Shown here piece by piece: positions 51,672-62,296 of a stretch of 64,000 bases of DNA. How positions within the stretch are numbered: the stretch's first letter is position 1; every line of letters begins with the position of its first letter. The notes beneath the pieces were generated by a model. The model was not told where the DNA came from. It searched no databases and saw only the letters and a program-made list of their open reading frames with translations. Source of the DNA: Veillonellaceae bacterium SB90 (GTDB lineage Bacteria > Bacillota > Negativicutes > Selenomonadales > Selenomonadaceae); contig CABJCJ010000008.1 in the NCBI GenBank assembly GCA_902364065.1, forward strand, positions 7,007 to 71,006, written 5' to 3'. The position numbers and the translations under genes were made by a program.

Positions 51672-51724
51672 GGGTTGTGTTCTCCGATAGTAAACGTTTA
51701 GCGTTCAGTTTTGGCGATATTATT

Positions 51725-51766
51725 GCAGGATTTTGGATTGTTCCATCCTGCTTATTTTTTTATAAT
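51725..51766 (+). promoter_or_regulatory. Terminator of the YgbA-like gene overlapping the promoter of the ABC operon
   Basis: GCAGGAT / ATCCTGC hairpin (51725-51751) with a TTATTTTTTT tail ends the first transcript. TTGTTC (51738-51743), a 17-base spacer and TATAAT (51761-51766) form a promoter inside the same stretch. Confidence 0.65.
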
Positions 51767-51841
51767 GAAAATAAATCAGATATGTCAGAATTTTATTTAC
51801 AGAATTACAGCGTTCCATCAGGAAATTGGGGAGGGGATAGC

Positions 51842-52961
<1,120 letters not shown>

Positions 52962-52969
<8 letters not shown>

Positions 52970-54611
52970 GAAAATACACTGGGACTTCTGGACGGGCATC
53001 ACGCTGCTGTCCATCGGCGTCTTTACGCTGTTCCTCATCTACCCGCTGTTCTCCCTGTTTGTCAGTGCCTTCCAGGACCCCGATACCGGCGCCTGGAGCA
53101 TGCAGAATTTCGCGCATTTCTTTGACCGCAAGTATTACTATCAGTCGATGATCAACAGCTTCTCCGTCACGACCTGCGTGACGATCCTCGCGGTCATCAT
53201 CGGCACGATTGTCGCGTACTTCATGACGCTCTACAAGATCAAGTTCAAGAATGTCGTCGAAATCTGCATCGTCATCTCGCTGCTCTCGCCGCCGTTCATC
53301 GGTGCGTATTCCTGGATTCTTATCGGCGGGCGCAACGGCTACATCACGCGCTTCCTGGCCGAGTACGGCATTGATTTTCCTTCGATTTACGGTTTTGCGG
53401 GTATCCTGCTCGTGCTGACGCTCAAGCTTTACCCATTCATCTACCTCTATGTGGCCGGTGCGATGAAAAACATCGATTCGGCACTCATCGAGGCGGCGGA
53501 GAGCCTCGGCTGCAGCGGCATCCGCAAGGTCATCACGATCATCGTGCCGCTGATTACGCCGACCATCCTCGCCGGTGCCCTGATGGTCTTCATGAACGCG
53601 ATGGCAGACTTCGGCACGCCGATGCTCATCGGCGAGGGCTACAACGTCATGCCCGTCATGATCTATTCGGAATTCATCAATGAAGTCGGCGACCAGGCCA
53701 ATTTCGCCGCTGCCATGGCAGCCCTGATGGTCCTGATTACCTCGACAATCTTCATGCTGCAGAAATACATCGTCAACCGCAAATCCTTCACGATGAGTTC
53801 GCTGCGGCCCATGCAGGTCGGCGAGCTTCACGGCTGGAAGAAAGCCGCCGTGCATCTCTTCATCTATCTGCTCGTCGCCCTGTCGCTGATCCCGCAGCTC
53901 GTCGTCATCTACACGTCGTTCCTCAAGACGAGCGGTTCGATCTTCGTCGACGGGTATTCGCTTGACAGCTACCGCACGATTTTCGAGAATCTCGGCACGG
54001 CCATCTCGAATACGTACCTCTTCAGCACGACGGCCATGGTGGTCATCATCTTCCTCGGCATGACCATTGCCTACCTGACAACGCGCAAGAAGAGCTGGCT
54101 CACCGATCTCATCGATACACTGTCGATGTTCCCGTACATCATCCCGGGCTCTGTACTCGGTATCACACTGCTTTTGGCCTTCAATGAAGAGCCGCTGCTG
54201 CTCTCGGGCACGGCCGCGATCATCATCATCTCGCTGATCATCCGGCGCCTGCCGTACACGCTGCGCTCAAGCTCGGCTATCCTCTACCAGCTGAGTCCGA
54301 GCATGGAAGAAGCATCCATCAGCCTCGGGGCATCGCCTCTCAAGACGTTCTTCAAGATCACGGCTGTCATGATGCTGCCGGGCGTCATGAGCGGTGCCAT
54401 CCTTTCGTGGATCACGGCCATTAACGAATTGTCGAGCTCCATCATCCTGTTCACGGGCGCGACGAAGACGATGTCGGTCGCTATCTACACCGAAGTCATC
54501 CGCGCCAGCTATGGCACAGCGGCAGCGTTGTCGACCATCCTGACCCTGACGACGATTACGGCCATGGTGATTTTCTTCAAGGTATCGGGGCGTCACGATG
54601 TCACGCTTTGA
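52962..54611 (+). CDS. ABC transporter permease, two fused permease domains (FbpB/AfuB-like)
   Basis: A 549-residue membrane protein made of two homologous permease halves. Each has an EAA loop: EAAESLGCSGIRKVITIIVPL (about residues 180-200) and EASISLGASPLKTFFKITAVM (about 448-468). Fused permeases of this form are typical of FbpB/AfuB. It starts 8 bases inside the ATPase gene and is followed by the binding protein after about 58 bases. Confidence 0.9.
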
Positions 54612-54669
54612 TGTTGGGAAGTCTGTATGTTTATTTTCATATCGTTTTATCAAAAGGAGGAGATTTGTC

Positions 54670-55716
54670 ATGAAGTGGAAGAAGATTGTCGCGGCCCTGC
54701 TCGGTGCAGCCGTCATGACGACCTGTTTCGCAGGCTGCGGCGGCAGCCAGTCGGCCTCGAAGGATTCGTCGGGATCGGGCAGTGACGACAACAAGCTCGT
54801 CATCTATTGTCCGCATCCGCTGTCCTTCATCAATCCGCTCGTAGAGGAATTCGAGAAGGAAAGCGGCATCAAGGTCGAGGTCGTGGCAGCTGGCACGGGC
54901 GAGCTCCTGAAGCGCGTGGAGTCGGAGAAAGCCAATCCGCTCGGCGATATCTTCTGGGGGGGATCGCTTTCGACGATGAAGCCGAAAGCCGACTTGTTTG
55001 AACCGTACAAGTCCGTCAACGAAGACCATATCCAGGCGGCCTTCAAGAACACCGAAGGCTCGATGACGCGCTTCACGGATATTCCGAGCGTCATCATGGT
55101 CAATACGGATCTCATCGGCGACATCAAGGTGGAAGGCTATGAAGACCTGCTGAACCCGGCACTCAAGGGCAAGATCGCGATGGCCGATCCGTCGAAATCA
55201 TCTTCGGCTTATGAACACCTCATCAACATGCTCTATGCGATGGGCAACGGCAATCCCGACAACGGCTGGGATTACGTCACGAAGTTCTGCAAGAACCTCG
55301 ACGGCAAACTGCTCTCCGGTTCGTCGGCCGTCTATAAGGGCGTAGCCGACGGCGAATACGTCGTGGGCTGCACGTTCGAAGAAGGCGGCGCGAAATATGT
55401 CGCAGACGGTGCGCCGGTCAAGCTCGTTTACATGAAGGAAGGCGTCATCTCGAAGCCCGATGGCATCTACATCATCAAGAACGCCAAGCACATGGAGAAT
55501 GCCAAGAAGTTCATCGACTTTGTCACGAGCAAGGAAGCCCAGACCCTGATCACGCAGAAGCTGCATCGCCGCAGCGTCCGCGATGACGTGCCGGCACCGG
55601 CCGGACTTGAGGAGAAATCCCAGATCCACATCATCACCGATGACGAGCAGGTCGTGAACCAGAACAAGAAGGCATGGCTCGATAAATTCAAGGATATCTT
55701 TACGAGCGTGCAGTAA
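54670..55716 (+). CDS. ABC transporter substrate-binding lipoprotein (FbpA/AfuA-like)
   Basis: A 348-residue lipoprotein. The signal peptide ends in the lipobox FAGC (Cys at about residue 20), followed by a serine-rich linker and a type 2 periplasmic binding fold beginning LVIYCPHPLSFINPLVEEFEKESGIKVEVV. The family includes iron-binding FbpA and hexose-phosphate-binding AfuA. AAAGGAGG precedes ATG 54670. Two genes further on lie a YesM/YesN-like two-component pair and a HAD phosphatase, which favours an organic phosphate over iron (inference). Confidence 0.88.
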   Translation: MKWKKIVAALLGAAVMTTCFAGCGGSQSASKDSSGSGSDDNKLVIYCPHPLSFINPLVEEFEKESGIKVEVVAAGTGELLKRVESEKANPLGDIFWGGSLSTMKPKADLFEPYKSVNEDHIQAAFKNTEGSMTRFTDIPSVIMVNTDLIGDIKVEGYEDLLNPALKGKIAMADPSKSSSAYEHLINMLYAMGNGNPDNGWDYVTKFCKNLDGKLLSGSSAVYKGVADGEYVVGCTFEEGGAKYVADGAPVKLVYMKEGVISKPDGIYIIKNAKHMENAKKFIDFVTSKEAQTLITQKLHRRSVRDDVPAPAGLEEKSQIHIITDDEQVVNQNKKAWLDKFKDIFTSVQ

Positions 55717-55737
55717 GATTGACACTTCGATATGATT

Positions 55738-55776
55738 ACGGGAGGAGGAACCGCTGTGAGGCTGTTCCTCCTTTTG
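55738..55776 (+). terminator. Terminator of the ABC operon
   Basis: GGAGGAGGAAC / GTTCCTCC stem with a TTTTG tail. Confidence 0.75.
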
Positions 55777-55853
55777 TGCTGCAATCGAGTATGTACAGAT
55801 TCCTGCTGTACCGTTATACTAAAATGAGAATGGTGGGAAAGGGGGCGGACGGT

Positions 55854-57434
55854 TTGCGGACGTTTCAGGATGAAGTGCGGCGTGCCCTGACGAAGTATGC
55901 ACTTTTGCCAACGCTTTTTCTGGCTGTCATCGGGCTCGTGCTCGTCGGAATCAGCTGGGAACGATACGTCGTCGTGGCCAGCGATGAAAGCCGCGTTGTT
56001 GCAGCCGAGGTCATAGCAGGCATCCTCCGCGACTATAACGGCAGGACACAGACCGTGGCAGAGATGGCGACAACTGCCGGCATCGGGCAGCTGCGCCATG
56101 ATGCGGCGGCTCGTGCCGAGCTCTACGGTTACCTTTACCATGAAGTCAACATCGCGCACGACGGCACGCTGTTCTTCCTGCTGGATCGGGAGGAAAAGCT
56201 CGTCCTCGGCAGCTGGGATTACCTGCCCGAGGGGCTGGCGACGCTCGGCAGCCAGTGGGGCATCCTGCGTCGCCTGAAGGAACAACCGTCTGAGCCGCAG
56301 GCGGAATTCATTGCCCATGAAGCCCTGTATGAAGATGACGACCTCGTCATCGGCCGGGCCATCTGCGATGAGGAGGGACATCTGCAGGGCTATATCCTCT
56401 TCCTGCTGCCCGGGCGCTATCTGCGCAGCAATATCACGTCCCCGTATCTGGATTTCGTGCTGCAGGACCGGTTCGGCAATACCTGTGTCCGGACGGGCAG
56501 CAGCTATACGACAGGCGGTCTGCGCAAGCTCGCACCGGAAATCCGGCGCACGAATCACTGGCTGGCGGAGTTCCGCCATCAGGAGTATTATGTGACGCAG
56601 CAGCCCGTGGCCGACGGAGCGTTCACGCTCTTTACCGTCATGCCGGTTTCGAGCCTGCTCCAGCGCTATTATCTGGGGATCGGCATCGTGGCCGGCGTGC
56701 TGCTGCTCATGATCCCTATCCTGCTCGTCAGCGTGCGGCGCGAGAGCCGCGCACGCGCGCGGGCGATTGCCGAGGAAGAAGCGAGAGCCACGGCCGTTTC
56801 TGAGATGCGGCGCCTCGAGAGCCAGTTCAACCCGCATTTCCTGTTCAACACGCTGGAGAACATCAAATTCATGGTCAAGCTCGACCCGCAGGCAGCACAG
56901 CGTATGCTCATGGATTTGTCGCGCATCCTGCGCTACAGCATCAAGGGCGAGGAACGCAAGGTAACGCTGCGCGAAGACCTCTCGTACACGCACAGCTACA
57001 TGGAAATCCAGCAGTACCGCTTCGGCAGGCGTCTCGTCTATGACGAAACGATTCCCAAGGAAGTCGGGGACTGCCGGATCCCCCGGCTGCTCTTCCAGCC
57101 TGTGCTGGAGAATGCCATACGCTACGGAGCGGCCGAGGACTGCAGTATCATCATCCGCCTCAGCGTCAGCTGGGAGGAACGGCCGACGGGCAAGGTTCTC
57201 TGCGTGAAGATTGAAGACCAGGGGCCTGGACTTTCCGCAGAACGACTGCAGGCCATCCGCGAGATGCTGGCAGAAGGCGCCGACCCGGCCCTGCACACGG
57301 GAATTTACAACATTCATCGTCGCCTGCAGCTCATGTACGGCCGGCCGTATGGCCTGCAGCTTGAATGCCCGCCCGCGGGCGGCACGGTTGTGACGCTGCG
57401 GCTGCCGTTTGAGAAGGAGGGAGTATCGTGTTAA
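55854..57434 (+). CDS. Sensor histidine kinase, YesM/LytS-like
   Basis: A protein of about 526 residues. Two membrane helices (about residues 15-37 and 272-295) enclose a large extracellular Cache-like sensor domain. The cytoplasmic part has the His_kinase motif SQFNPHFLFNTLENIKF (phospho-histidine at about residue 328) and an ATPase domain with LLFQPVLENAIRYG and DQGPGLS. The start is uncertain: TTG 55854 follows AAAGGGGG by 8 bases, and a TATACT at 55815-55820 would place the RNA start after the earlier in-frame ATGs. It overlaps the response-regulator gene by 7 bases. Confidence 0.88.
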   Translation: MRTFQDEVRRALTKYALLPTLFLAVIGLVLVGISWERYVVVASDESRVVAAEVIAGILRDYNGRTQTVAEMATTAGIGQLRHDAAARAELYGYLYHEVNIAHDGTLFFLLDREEKLVLGSWDYLPEGLATLGSQWGILRRLKEQPSEPQAEFIAHEALYEDDDLVIGRAICDEEGHLQGYILFLLPGRYLRSNITSPYLDFVLQDRFGNTCVRTGSSYTTGGLRKLAPEIRRTNHWLAEFRHQEYYVTQQPVADGAFTLFTVMPVSSLLQRYYLGIGIVAGVLLLMIPILLVSVRRESRARARAIAEEEARATAVSEMRRLESQFNPHFLFNTLENIKFMVKLDPQAAQRMLMDLSRILRYSIKGEERKVTLREDLSYTHSYMEIQQYRFGRRLVYDETIPKEVGDCRIPRLLFQPVLENAIRYGAAEDCSIIIRLSVSWEERPTGKVLCVKIEDQGPGLSAERLQAIREMLAEGADPALHTGIYNIHRRLQLMYGRPYGLQLECPPAGGTVVTLRLPFEKEGVSC

Positions 57435-58204
57435 AGCTCATCATCGCGGAGGACGAGGAAATCATACGCCGCGGACTCGTCGCGACCATCGACTGGGCGG
57501 CGATGGGGGCGGAGGTCGTAGGCGATGCGGCCGACGGCCTTGAAGCGTGGCAGCTTGTCGAGTCGAACAAACCGGATATCCTGCTGACCGATATCCGCAT
57601 GCCACGGCTTTCCGGGCTGCAGCTGGCGGAGAAGCTGCGCGAGGCGGGAACATCCGTGCATGTCATCTTCCTGACAAGCTATGCGGATTTTTCCTATGCC
57701 CAGCGGGCCGTGCGTCTCGGAGCCTGCGATTATCTGCTGAAACCGGTCGATGAGGAAGAGCTCATGGACGTGCTCAAAAGGATCCGTCAGCAGGACAAGA
57801 CCTCTCCTGCACCTGTGTCCGAGGAGGAAAATCAGGTATCCCTGGTGGATTGGCAGCCGCTGCTCGCCGACACACATCTGAATCCCTACGTGCGCGATGT
57901 GCTCGAATTCCTGCCCGCGCATTACCAGGAACGGCTGAGCGTGGAGGAGATGTCCGCCCGGCAGGGCATATCGGCCAGCTATCTTTCGCGCAAGCTCAAG
58001 GAGACGACGGGGCATACCTTCAATTCGCTTCTGACCCGCTTCCGCCTGCAGCAGAGCCTCGCGCTGCTGGCCGAGGGGCGGATGCGCGTCTATGAAGTGG
58101 CCGAGGCAGTCGGCTTCAGCGATTACAAGAATTACGCACAGGTCTTCCGCAAGTACTTGGCGATGACGCCATCGCAGTATGTGCACCATGAGAAACAGGG
58201 ATGA
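57428..58204 (+). CDS. Response regulator with AraC-type DNA-binding domain, YesN-like
   Basis: A 258-residue regulator. The receiver domain (residues 1-120) has the acidic pocket AEDEE and phospho-aspartate D55 in LLTDIRMP. The C-terminal AraC domain (about 155-255) shows both helix-turn-helix units (ISASYLSRKLKETTGHTF and EVAEAVGFSDYKNYAQVFRKYLAMTPSQY). The start is GTG 57428, after AAGGAGGG. With its kinase partner it probably controls the neighbouring ABC transporter, as YesMN-type pairs do. Confidence 0.92.
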   Translation: MLKLIIAEDEEIIRRGLVATIDWAAMGAEVVGDAADGLEAWQLVESNKPDILLTDIRMPRLSGLQLAEKLREAGTSVHVIFLTSYADFSYAQRAVRLGACDYLLKPVDEEELMDVLKRIRQQDKTSPAPVSEEENQVSLVDWQPLLADTHLNPYVRDVLEFLPAHYQERLSVEEMSARQGISASYLSRKLKETTGHTFNSLLTRFRLQQSLALLAEGRMRVYEVAEAVGFSDYKNYAQVFRKYLAMTPSQYVHHEKQG

Positions 58205-58239
58205 ATGTGCCTTATTATTCGACAGAAAGAGAGTACGAT

Positions 58240-59100
58240 ATGAAACCTTATGAGAATTATTTGATCATCAGCGACCTCGACGGGACGATCATCCCGCATG
58301 GCGGCCGCATTTCCGCGGCCAACAAGGCGGCCATTGCCACATTTGTGGCGGGCGGCGGACATTTTGGCATCGCCACGGGCCGCACGCCGGAGGCGGCCGC
58401 GGGCTATTTCAGGGATGTCGCCATCACGGCGCCGAGCATCTTCTTCAACGGTTCCATGTTGTACGACTGGCAGCGACATGAGATCCTGGCCACGCGCGCG
58501 CTGCACGGTCCTGCCGGCAGAGACGGCAAGACGGATGATGCCATCTGGCCGCGCTTTGCTGCTCACTGCCTGGAGAAATTCCCCGAGGCCTGCATCGAGG
58601 TCTACACGGCCGAAACCTGCAACATCATTAGCAAACCGGAGAACGATGATCCCCGCCTGCCGCATGAATACTACATGTATCGCCACTGCCCGCTGACCGA
58701 TGTATCAGACCTTGCCAAGACGCCCTGGCTCAAGTTCTTTGTCTGCGATGCGCCTTCGCGCCTCAAATTGCTTGAGCAGGAGGCGGATGCAACGGGGACG
58801 TCTGCCGTGTCGAATCACTTTTATTCTGAGGCCAATTACCACGAGTTCGTGGCTCAGGGCGTGTCGAAGGGCTCCATGCTCGCCGAGATCCGCAAGCTGC
58901 CGGCCTATCGCGACATGAAGATCATTGCGCTCGGCGATTACCTCAACGACAAGACGCTGTTGGAACAGGCCGATATCGGCATCGCTTCCGGCAACGCCCA
59001 TGAGGCGCTCAAAAGCATCGCCGACCTCACGGGCTGCCGGGCCGAGGACGACCTGATTGTCTGGCTGCTTGCGCACTTTGCCGACATCGCAGCTGTTTAA
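58240..59100 (+). CDS. Cof-type HAD family phosphatase
   Basis: A 286-residue haloacid dehalogenase-like hydrolase. Motif I is ISDLDGTII (catalytic aspartates near residues 11-13), with a IIB cap domain in the middle and motif IV GDYLNDKTLLEQADIGIASGNA near the end. Such enzymes dephosphorylate sugar phosphates or FMN-like compounds. ATG 58240 follows AGAAAGAGAG by 6 bases; ATG 58201, which overlaps the regulator stop, is an alternative. It is translated right after the two-component genes. Confidence 0.88.
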   Translation: MKPYENYLIISDLDGTIIPHGGRISAANKAAIATFVAGGGHFGIATGRTPEAAAGYFRDVAITAPSIFFNGSMLYDWQRHEILATRALHGPAGRDGKTDDAIWPRFAAHCLEKFPEACIEVYTAETCNIISKPENDDPRLPHEYYMYRHCPLTDVSDLAKTPWLKFFVCDAPSRLKLLEQEADATGTSAVSNHFYSEANYHEFVAQGVSKGSMLAEIRKLPAYRDMKIIALGDYLNDKTLLEQADIGIASGNAHEALKSIADLTGCRAEDDLIVWLLAHFADIAAV

Positions 59101-59158
59101 AGAAAAGAGACAACAAAAATCCGCTACCTGCCAACAGATGCGGATGGAAATAAAGGAC

Positions 59159-59220
59159 AAAACCTCCTATAATCAGATTAAACGAACGGAAACACGACAA
59201 TCTGATTTTGGGAGGTTTTT
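59159..59220 (+). promoter_or_regulatory. Hairpin that buries the alpha-galactosidase ribosome binding site, with an internal -10
   Basis: AAAACCTCC (59159-59167) pairs with GGAGGTTTT (59211-59219), and AATCAGATT (59171-59179) with AATCTGATT (59199-59207). The 3-prime arm contains the GGAGG binding site and is followed by a T run, so read-through RNA would be both terminated and untranslatable. A TATAAT at 59168-59173 would start a shorter RNA that lacks the outer 5-prime arm. Confidence 0.65.
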
Positions 59221-59223
59221 TCT

Positions 59224-61464
59224 ATGGGCATCTCTTTTGCGGCGGCGACTCAGCAATTCCATCTCTACAACGACAGGATCAGCTACGTCATAAAGGTCCT
59301 GCGCGACGGCCATCTCGGCCAGATCTACTTCGGCGCGCGCCTGCCGGAAGACCGCGACTACGGTCACTTCGTCCACACGGATTACTACCGCCCGACGACG
59401 GCCTACGTCTTTGACAACGAGTACGGCTTCTCGCGCGAGCACCTGCGGCAGGAGTATCCTTCGTACGGCACGACGGACTTCCGCGAGGGTGCGGTGGAGC
59501 TCGCACAGCCGGACGGCAGCCGCATCACGGATTTCTGTTACGTCTCGCACGAAATCGTCGCGGGCAAGCCGAAGCTGACGGGCCTGCCGGCCACGTATGT
59601 GGAGGCGGACGACGAGGCGGACACGCTCCTCATGCGTCTGCGCGACGAGAAGACGGACGTCGAGCTCGTGCTCTCGTACACGATCTTCCGCGACTTCGAT
59701 GCGATTGCCCGCAATGCTTATTTTGTCAACAAAGGCAGCGAGACCGTGACGCTCACGCGCGCGATGAGCCTTGCCATCGACCTGCCCGACGCGGACTACG
59801 ACTTCGTGCAGTTCTCCGGCTGGTGGGGGCGCGAGCGCCAGAAGAGCGTCACGCACCTGCGCCCGGGCATCCAGTCCATCGGCAGCCTGCGCGGCCAGTC
59901 GGGCCACGTCCACAATCCGTTCTTCATCCTCAAGCGCCCGCAGGCAGACGAGCAGCAGGGGGAGGCCATCGGCTTCTCGCTCGTCTACAGCGGCAACTTC
60001 CTCGCGCAGGCGGAGGTCGACACCTTCGATGTCACGCGCGTGACGATGGGCATCCATCCGCAGGAATTCCGCTGGCAGCTCGCGCCGGAGGGTTCGTTCC
60101 AGACGCCGGAGGCCGTCATGGTCTGGTCGGACCACGGCCTCAACGGCATGAGCCAGAACTTCCACAAGCTCTACCGTACGCGCCTGGCGCGCGGCGTCTG
60201 GCGCGACAAGGTGCGCCCCATCCTCATCAACAACTGGGAGGCCACGTACTTCGACTTCGATGAGGAGAAGCTCGTGCGCATTGCCAGGACGGCACACGAT
60301 GTCGGCGTCGAGCTCTTCGTACTCGACGACGGCTGGTTCTCCACGCGCTGCGGAGAGACGAGCGGCCTCGGTGATTGGTGGCCGAACACCGGCCGCCTGC
60401 CGAACGGCATCACAGGCCTCGCGGAACGCATCAATGCACTCGGCATGAAGTTCGGTCTCTGGGTCGAGCTCGAGATGGTCAACAAGGACAGCGAGCTCTA
60501 TCGCGCGCATCCCGACTGGATCCTGCACACGGAGGGCCGCCACGCCTCGCATGGCCGCAAGCAGTACGTGCTCGACTTCTCGCGTCCGGAAGTCGTCGAC
60601 TACATCCACGATTCCATTTATAAGGTCCTGAGCACGGCGAAAGTCGACTACATCAAGTGGGACATGAACCGCAGCATCACGGAGTGCGGCTCGGCCAGCT
60701 GGGGCCCGGAGCATCAGGGCGAGATCTTCCACCGCTACATCCTCGGCGTCTACAGCCTCTACGAGCGCCTGACGCATGAGTTCCCGAACATCCTGTTCGA
60801 GTCCTGCGCTTCGGGCGGCGGCCGCTTCGACCCGGGCATGTTCTACTACGCGCCGCAGTGCTGGACGAGCGATGATTCCGACGGCGGCGAGCGCCTGCGC
60901 ATCCAGTACGGCACGAGCTACGCTTATCCCGTCTCATTCATGGGCTCGCATGTCTCAATCTCGCCGAACCATCAGATTTTCCGCGAGACGAGCCTCAAGC
61001 TGCGCGGCGATGTCGCTTACTTCGGTACGTTCGGTTATGAACTCGACCTCGGCAGGCTCTCGGACAAGGAGCTCGATGAGATCCGCGGGCAGATCCGCTT
61101 CATGAAGAAATACCGCAGGCTGATCCAGCAGGGGACGTTCTATCGTCTCAAGGATCCGTTCACGGGCAATGCCGCGGCTTGGATGGTCGTTTCGGATGAC
61201 CGCCGTCAGGCCATCGTTGGCTACTACAAGATGCTCGCGCATCCCTGCACGCCGTACACCTGGATGAAGCTCGCAGGCCTCGACGAGGCGGCTGATTACA
61301 AAGTCCGTATCGATGACCGCGAGGATATGGGCGTGTTCACGGGCGCCGAGCTCATGCGCGCCGGCCTCGACACGACGGACTTTTCGGCTGGCGAGCAGAG
61401 TCACGAAGAGGGCAGGCACTGCACCGACTTCTGGTCGCGCCTGTTCGTCCTTGAAGCCGAATGA
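59224..61464 (+). CDS. Alpha-galactosidase, glycoside hydrolase family 36
   Basis: A 746-residue enzyme of normal GH36 length. The N-terminal beta-sandwich is followed by a TIM barrel with DDGWF, the nucleophile region YIKWDMNR (D480), SCASGGGRFDPGM, and the acid/base region CWTSDDSDGGERL (about residues 547-559). It cuts alpha-1,6 galactose from melibiose, raffinose and stachyose in the cytoplasm, as no signal peptide is present. The galactose freed would feed the gal cluster at 38.7-42.5 kb. GGAGG is 8 bases before ATG 59224. Confidence 0.94.
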   Translation: MGISFAAATQQFHLYNDRISYVIKVLRDGHLGQIYFGARLPEDRDYGHFVHTDYYRPTTAYVFDNEYGFSREHLRQEYPSYGTTDFREGAVELAQPDGSRITDFCYVSHEIVAGKPKLTGLPATYVEADDEADTLLMRLRDEKTDVELVLSYTIFRDFDAIARNAYFVNKGSETVTLTRAMSLAIDLPDADYDFVQFSGWWGRERQKSVTHLRPGIQSIGSLRGQSGHVHNPFFILKRPQADEQQGEAIGFSLVYSGNFLAQAEVDTFDVTRVTMGIHPQEFRWQLAPEGSFQTPEAVMVWSDHGLNGMSQNFHKLYRTRLARGVWRDKVRPILINNWEATYFDFDEEKLVRIARTAHDVGVELFVLDDGWFSTRCGETSGLGDWWPNTGRLPNGITGLAERINALGMKFGLWVELEMVNKDSELYRAHPDWILHTEGRHASHGRKQYVLDFSRPEVVDYIHDSIYKVLSTAKVDYIKWDMNRSITECGSASWGPEHQGEIFHRYILGVYSLYERLTHEFPNILFESCASGGGRFDPGMFYYAPQCWTSDDSDGGERLRIQYGTSYAYPVSFMGSHVSISPNHQIFRETSLKLRGDVAYFGTFGYELDLGRLSDKELDEIRGQIRFMKKYRRLIQQGTFYRLKDPFTGNAAAWMVVSDDRRQAIVGYYKMLAHPCTPYTWMKLAGLDEAADYKVRIDDREDMGVFTGAELMRAGLDTTDFSAGEQSHEEGRHCTDFWSRLFVLEAE

Positions 61465-61504
61465 AGAATGAGATTATTGTGATTGGAGAAAGAGGAGAAA
61501 CGCA

Positions 61505-62149
61505 ATGAAACGAGAGATGAGACAGAAGCTCATGTCTGTCGGTGGTGTCATGATCTGTGGCGCGAGTGTCGGCATCTTCCAGAAGATCGCACTTGGCACA
61601 GACCCGTTCACGTGCTTTGTCACGGGCATCGCCAATGTCTTCAGTTCGACGTACAGCATCTGGTACGTGATCCTGACGGGCCTCATGCTCGTGGGCGTCG
61701 CCGTGCTTCAGCGCCGCTACATCGGCTTTGCGACACTCATCAATCTGTTCCTGACGGGGGTGGCGGCCGATGCGATGCACGGTTTGCTGGACTTTTTGCT
61801 GCCGGATCCGACTTTCGGCACGCGCTGCCTGCTCATGGCCGTCAACATTCTGATCATGAGTCTTGGCGCTTCACTCTATTACGTGGCGAACCTCGGCGTT
61901 TCCGCCTATGATGCCATCGCCCTGATGGCGTCGGAGTGCTATCATGTTGCCTCGTTCCGCGTCTGTCGCGTCACGACCGATGTTTTCTGCGTGGCCGTCG
62001 GCTTCTTCCTCGCGGCGGATGTCGGCCTTGGCACGGTCATCACGGCCTTCTTCATGGGGCCTGTCGTGCAGTGGTTCACCAATCATCTGGCGCTGCCGCT
62101 GCTCAATGGCGGCCCGCTCCGCAGACAGGCCATGCCGCGCGAAGCCTGA
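61505..62149 (+). CDS. YczE/YitT-like membrane protein
   Basis: A 214-residue integral membrane protein with five to six hydrophobic segments. The segments GVMICGASVGIFQKIALGTDPF and YVANLGVSAYDAIALM are an internal repeat typical of the YczE/YyaS/YitT group (DUF6198-like). Its function is unknown; a transporter role is often assumed. AGAGGAG precedes ATG 61505, 40 bases after the alpha-galactosidase, so the two may share a transcript. The IS element follows right after it. Confidence 0.75.
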   Translation: MKREMRQKLMSVGGVMICGASVGIFQKIALGTDPFTCFVTGIANVFSSTYSIWYVILTGLMLVGVAVLQRRYIGFATLINLFLTGVAADAMHGLLDFLLPDPTFGTRCLLMAVNILIMSLGASLYYVANLGVSAYDAIALMASECYHVASFRVCRVTTDVFCVAVGFFLAADVGLGTVITAFFMGPVVQWFTNHLALPLLNGGPLRRQAMPREA

Positions 62150-62163
62150 ATCGCTCTCATAGC

Positions 62164-62296
62164 TTGACACTCCCCATGCCTAAAGGCAGGGGATTCTTGG
62201 TTCGACGACCACTGCGCCGCCTCCGAGGAATTGGCGTCTTACACGATCTCCCCAAGCGTGAATTCCCGTGTGCCCCACGGTATGTTCTATTTCCGT
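62164..62296 (-). ncRNA. Right end of the IS and candidate guide (omega/reRNA) region of TnpB
   Basis: In this family the 3-prime end of tnpB and the right end encode the RNA that guides TnpB. Here the region from the tnpB stop to the terminal hairpin is about 130 bases. No promoter was identified for a separate RNA; processing from the tnpB message is possible. Confidence 0.45.

Noticed and set aside
51692..51701. TAAACGTTTA palindrome as a further GalR operator
   Set aside because: It shares only the AAACGTTT core with the gal operators, lies at the end of the YgbA-like gene, and is not near a sugar gene start; chance is likely.
54598..54669. Earlier start for the substrate-binding lipoprotein
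   Set aside because: The longer frame would put 24 charged residues before the signal peptide and lacks a binding site; ATG 54670 has AAAGGAGG.
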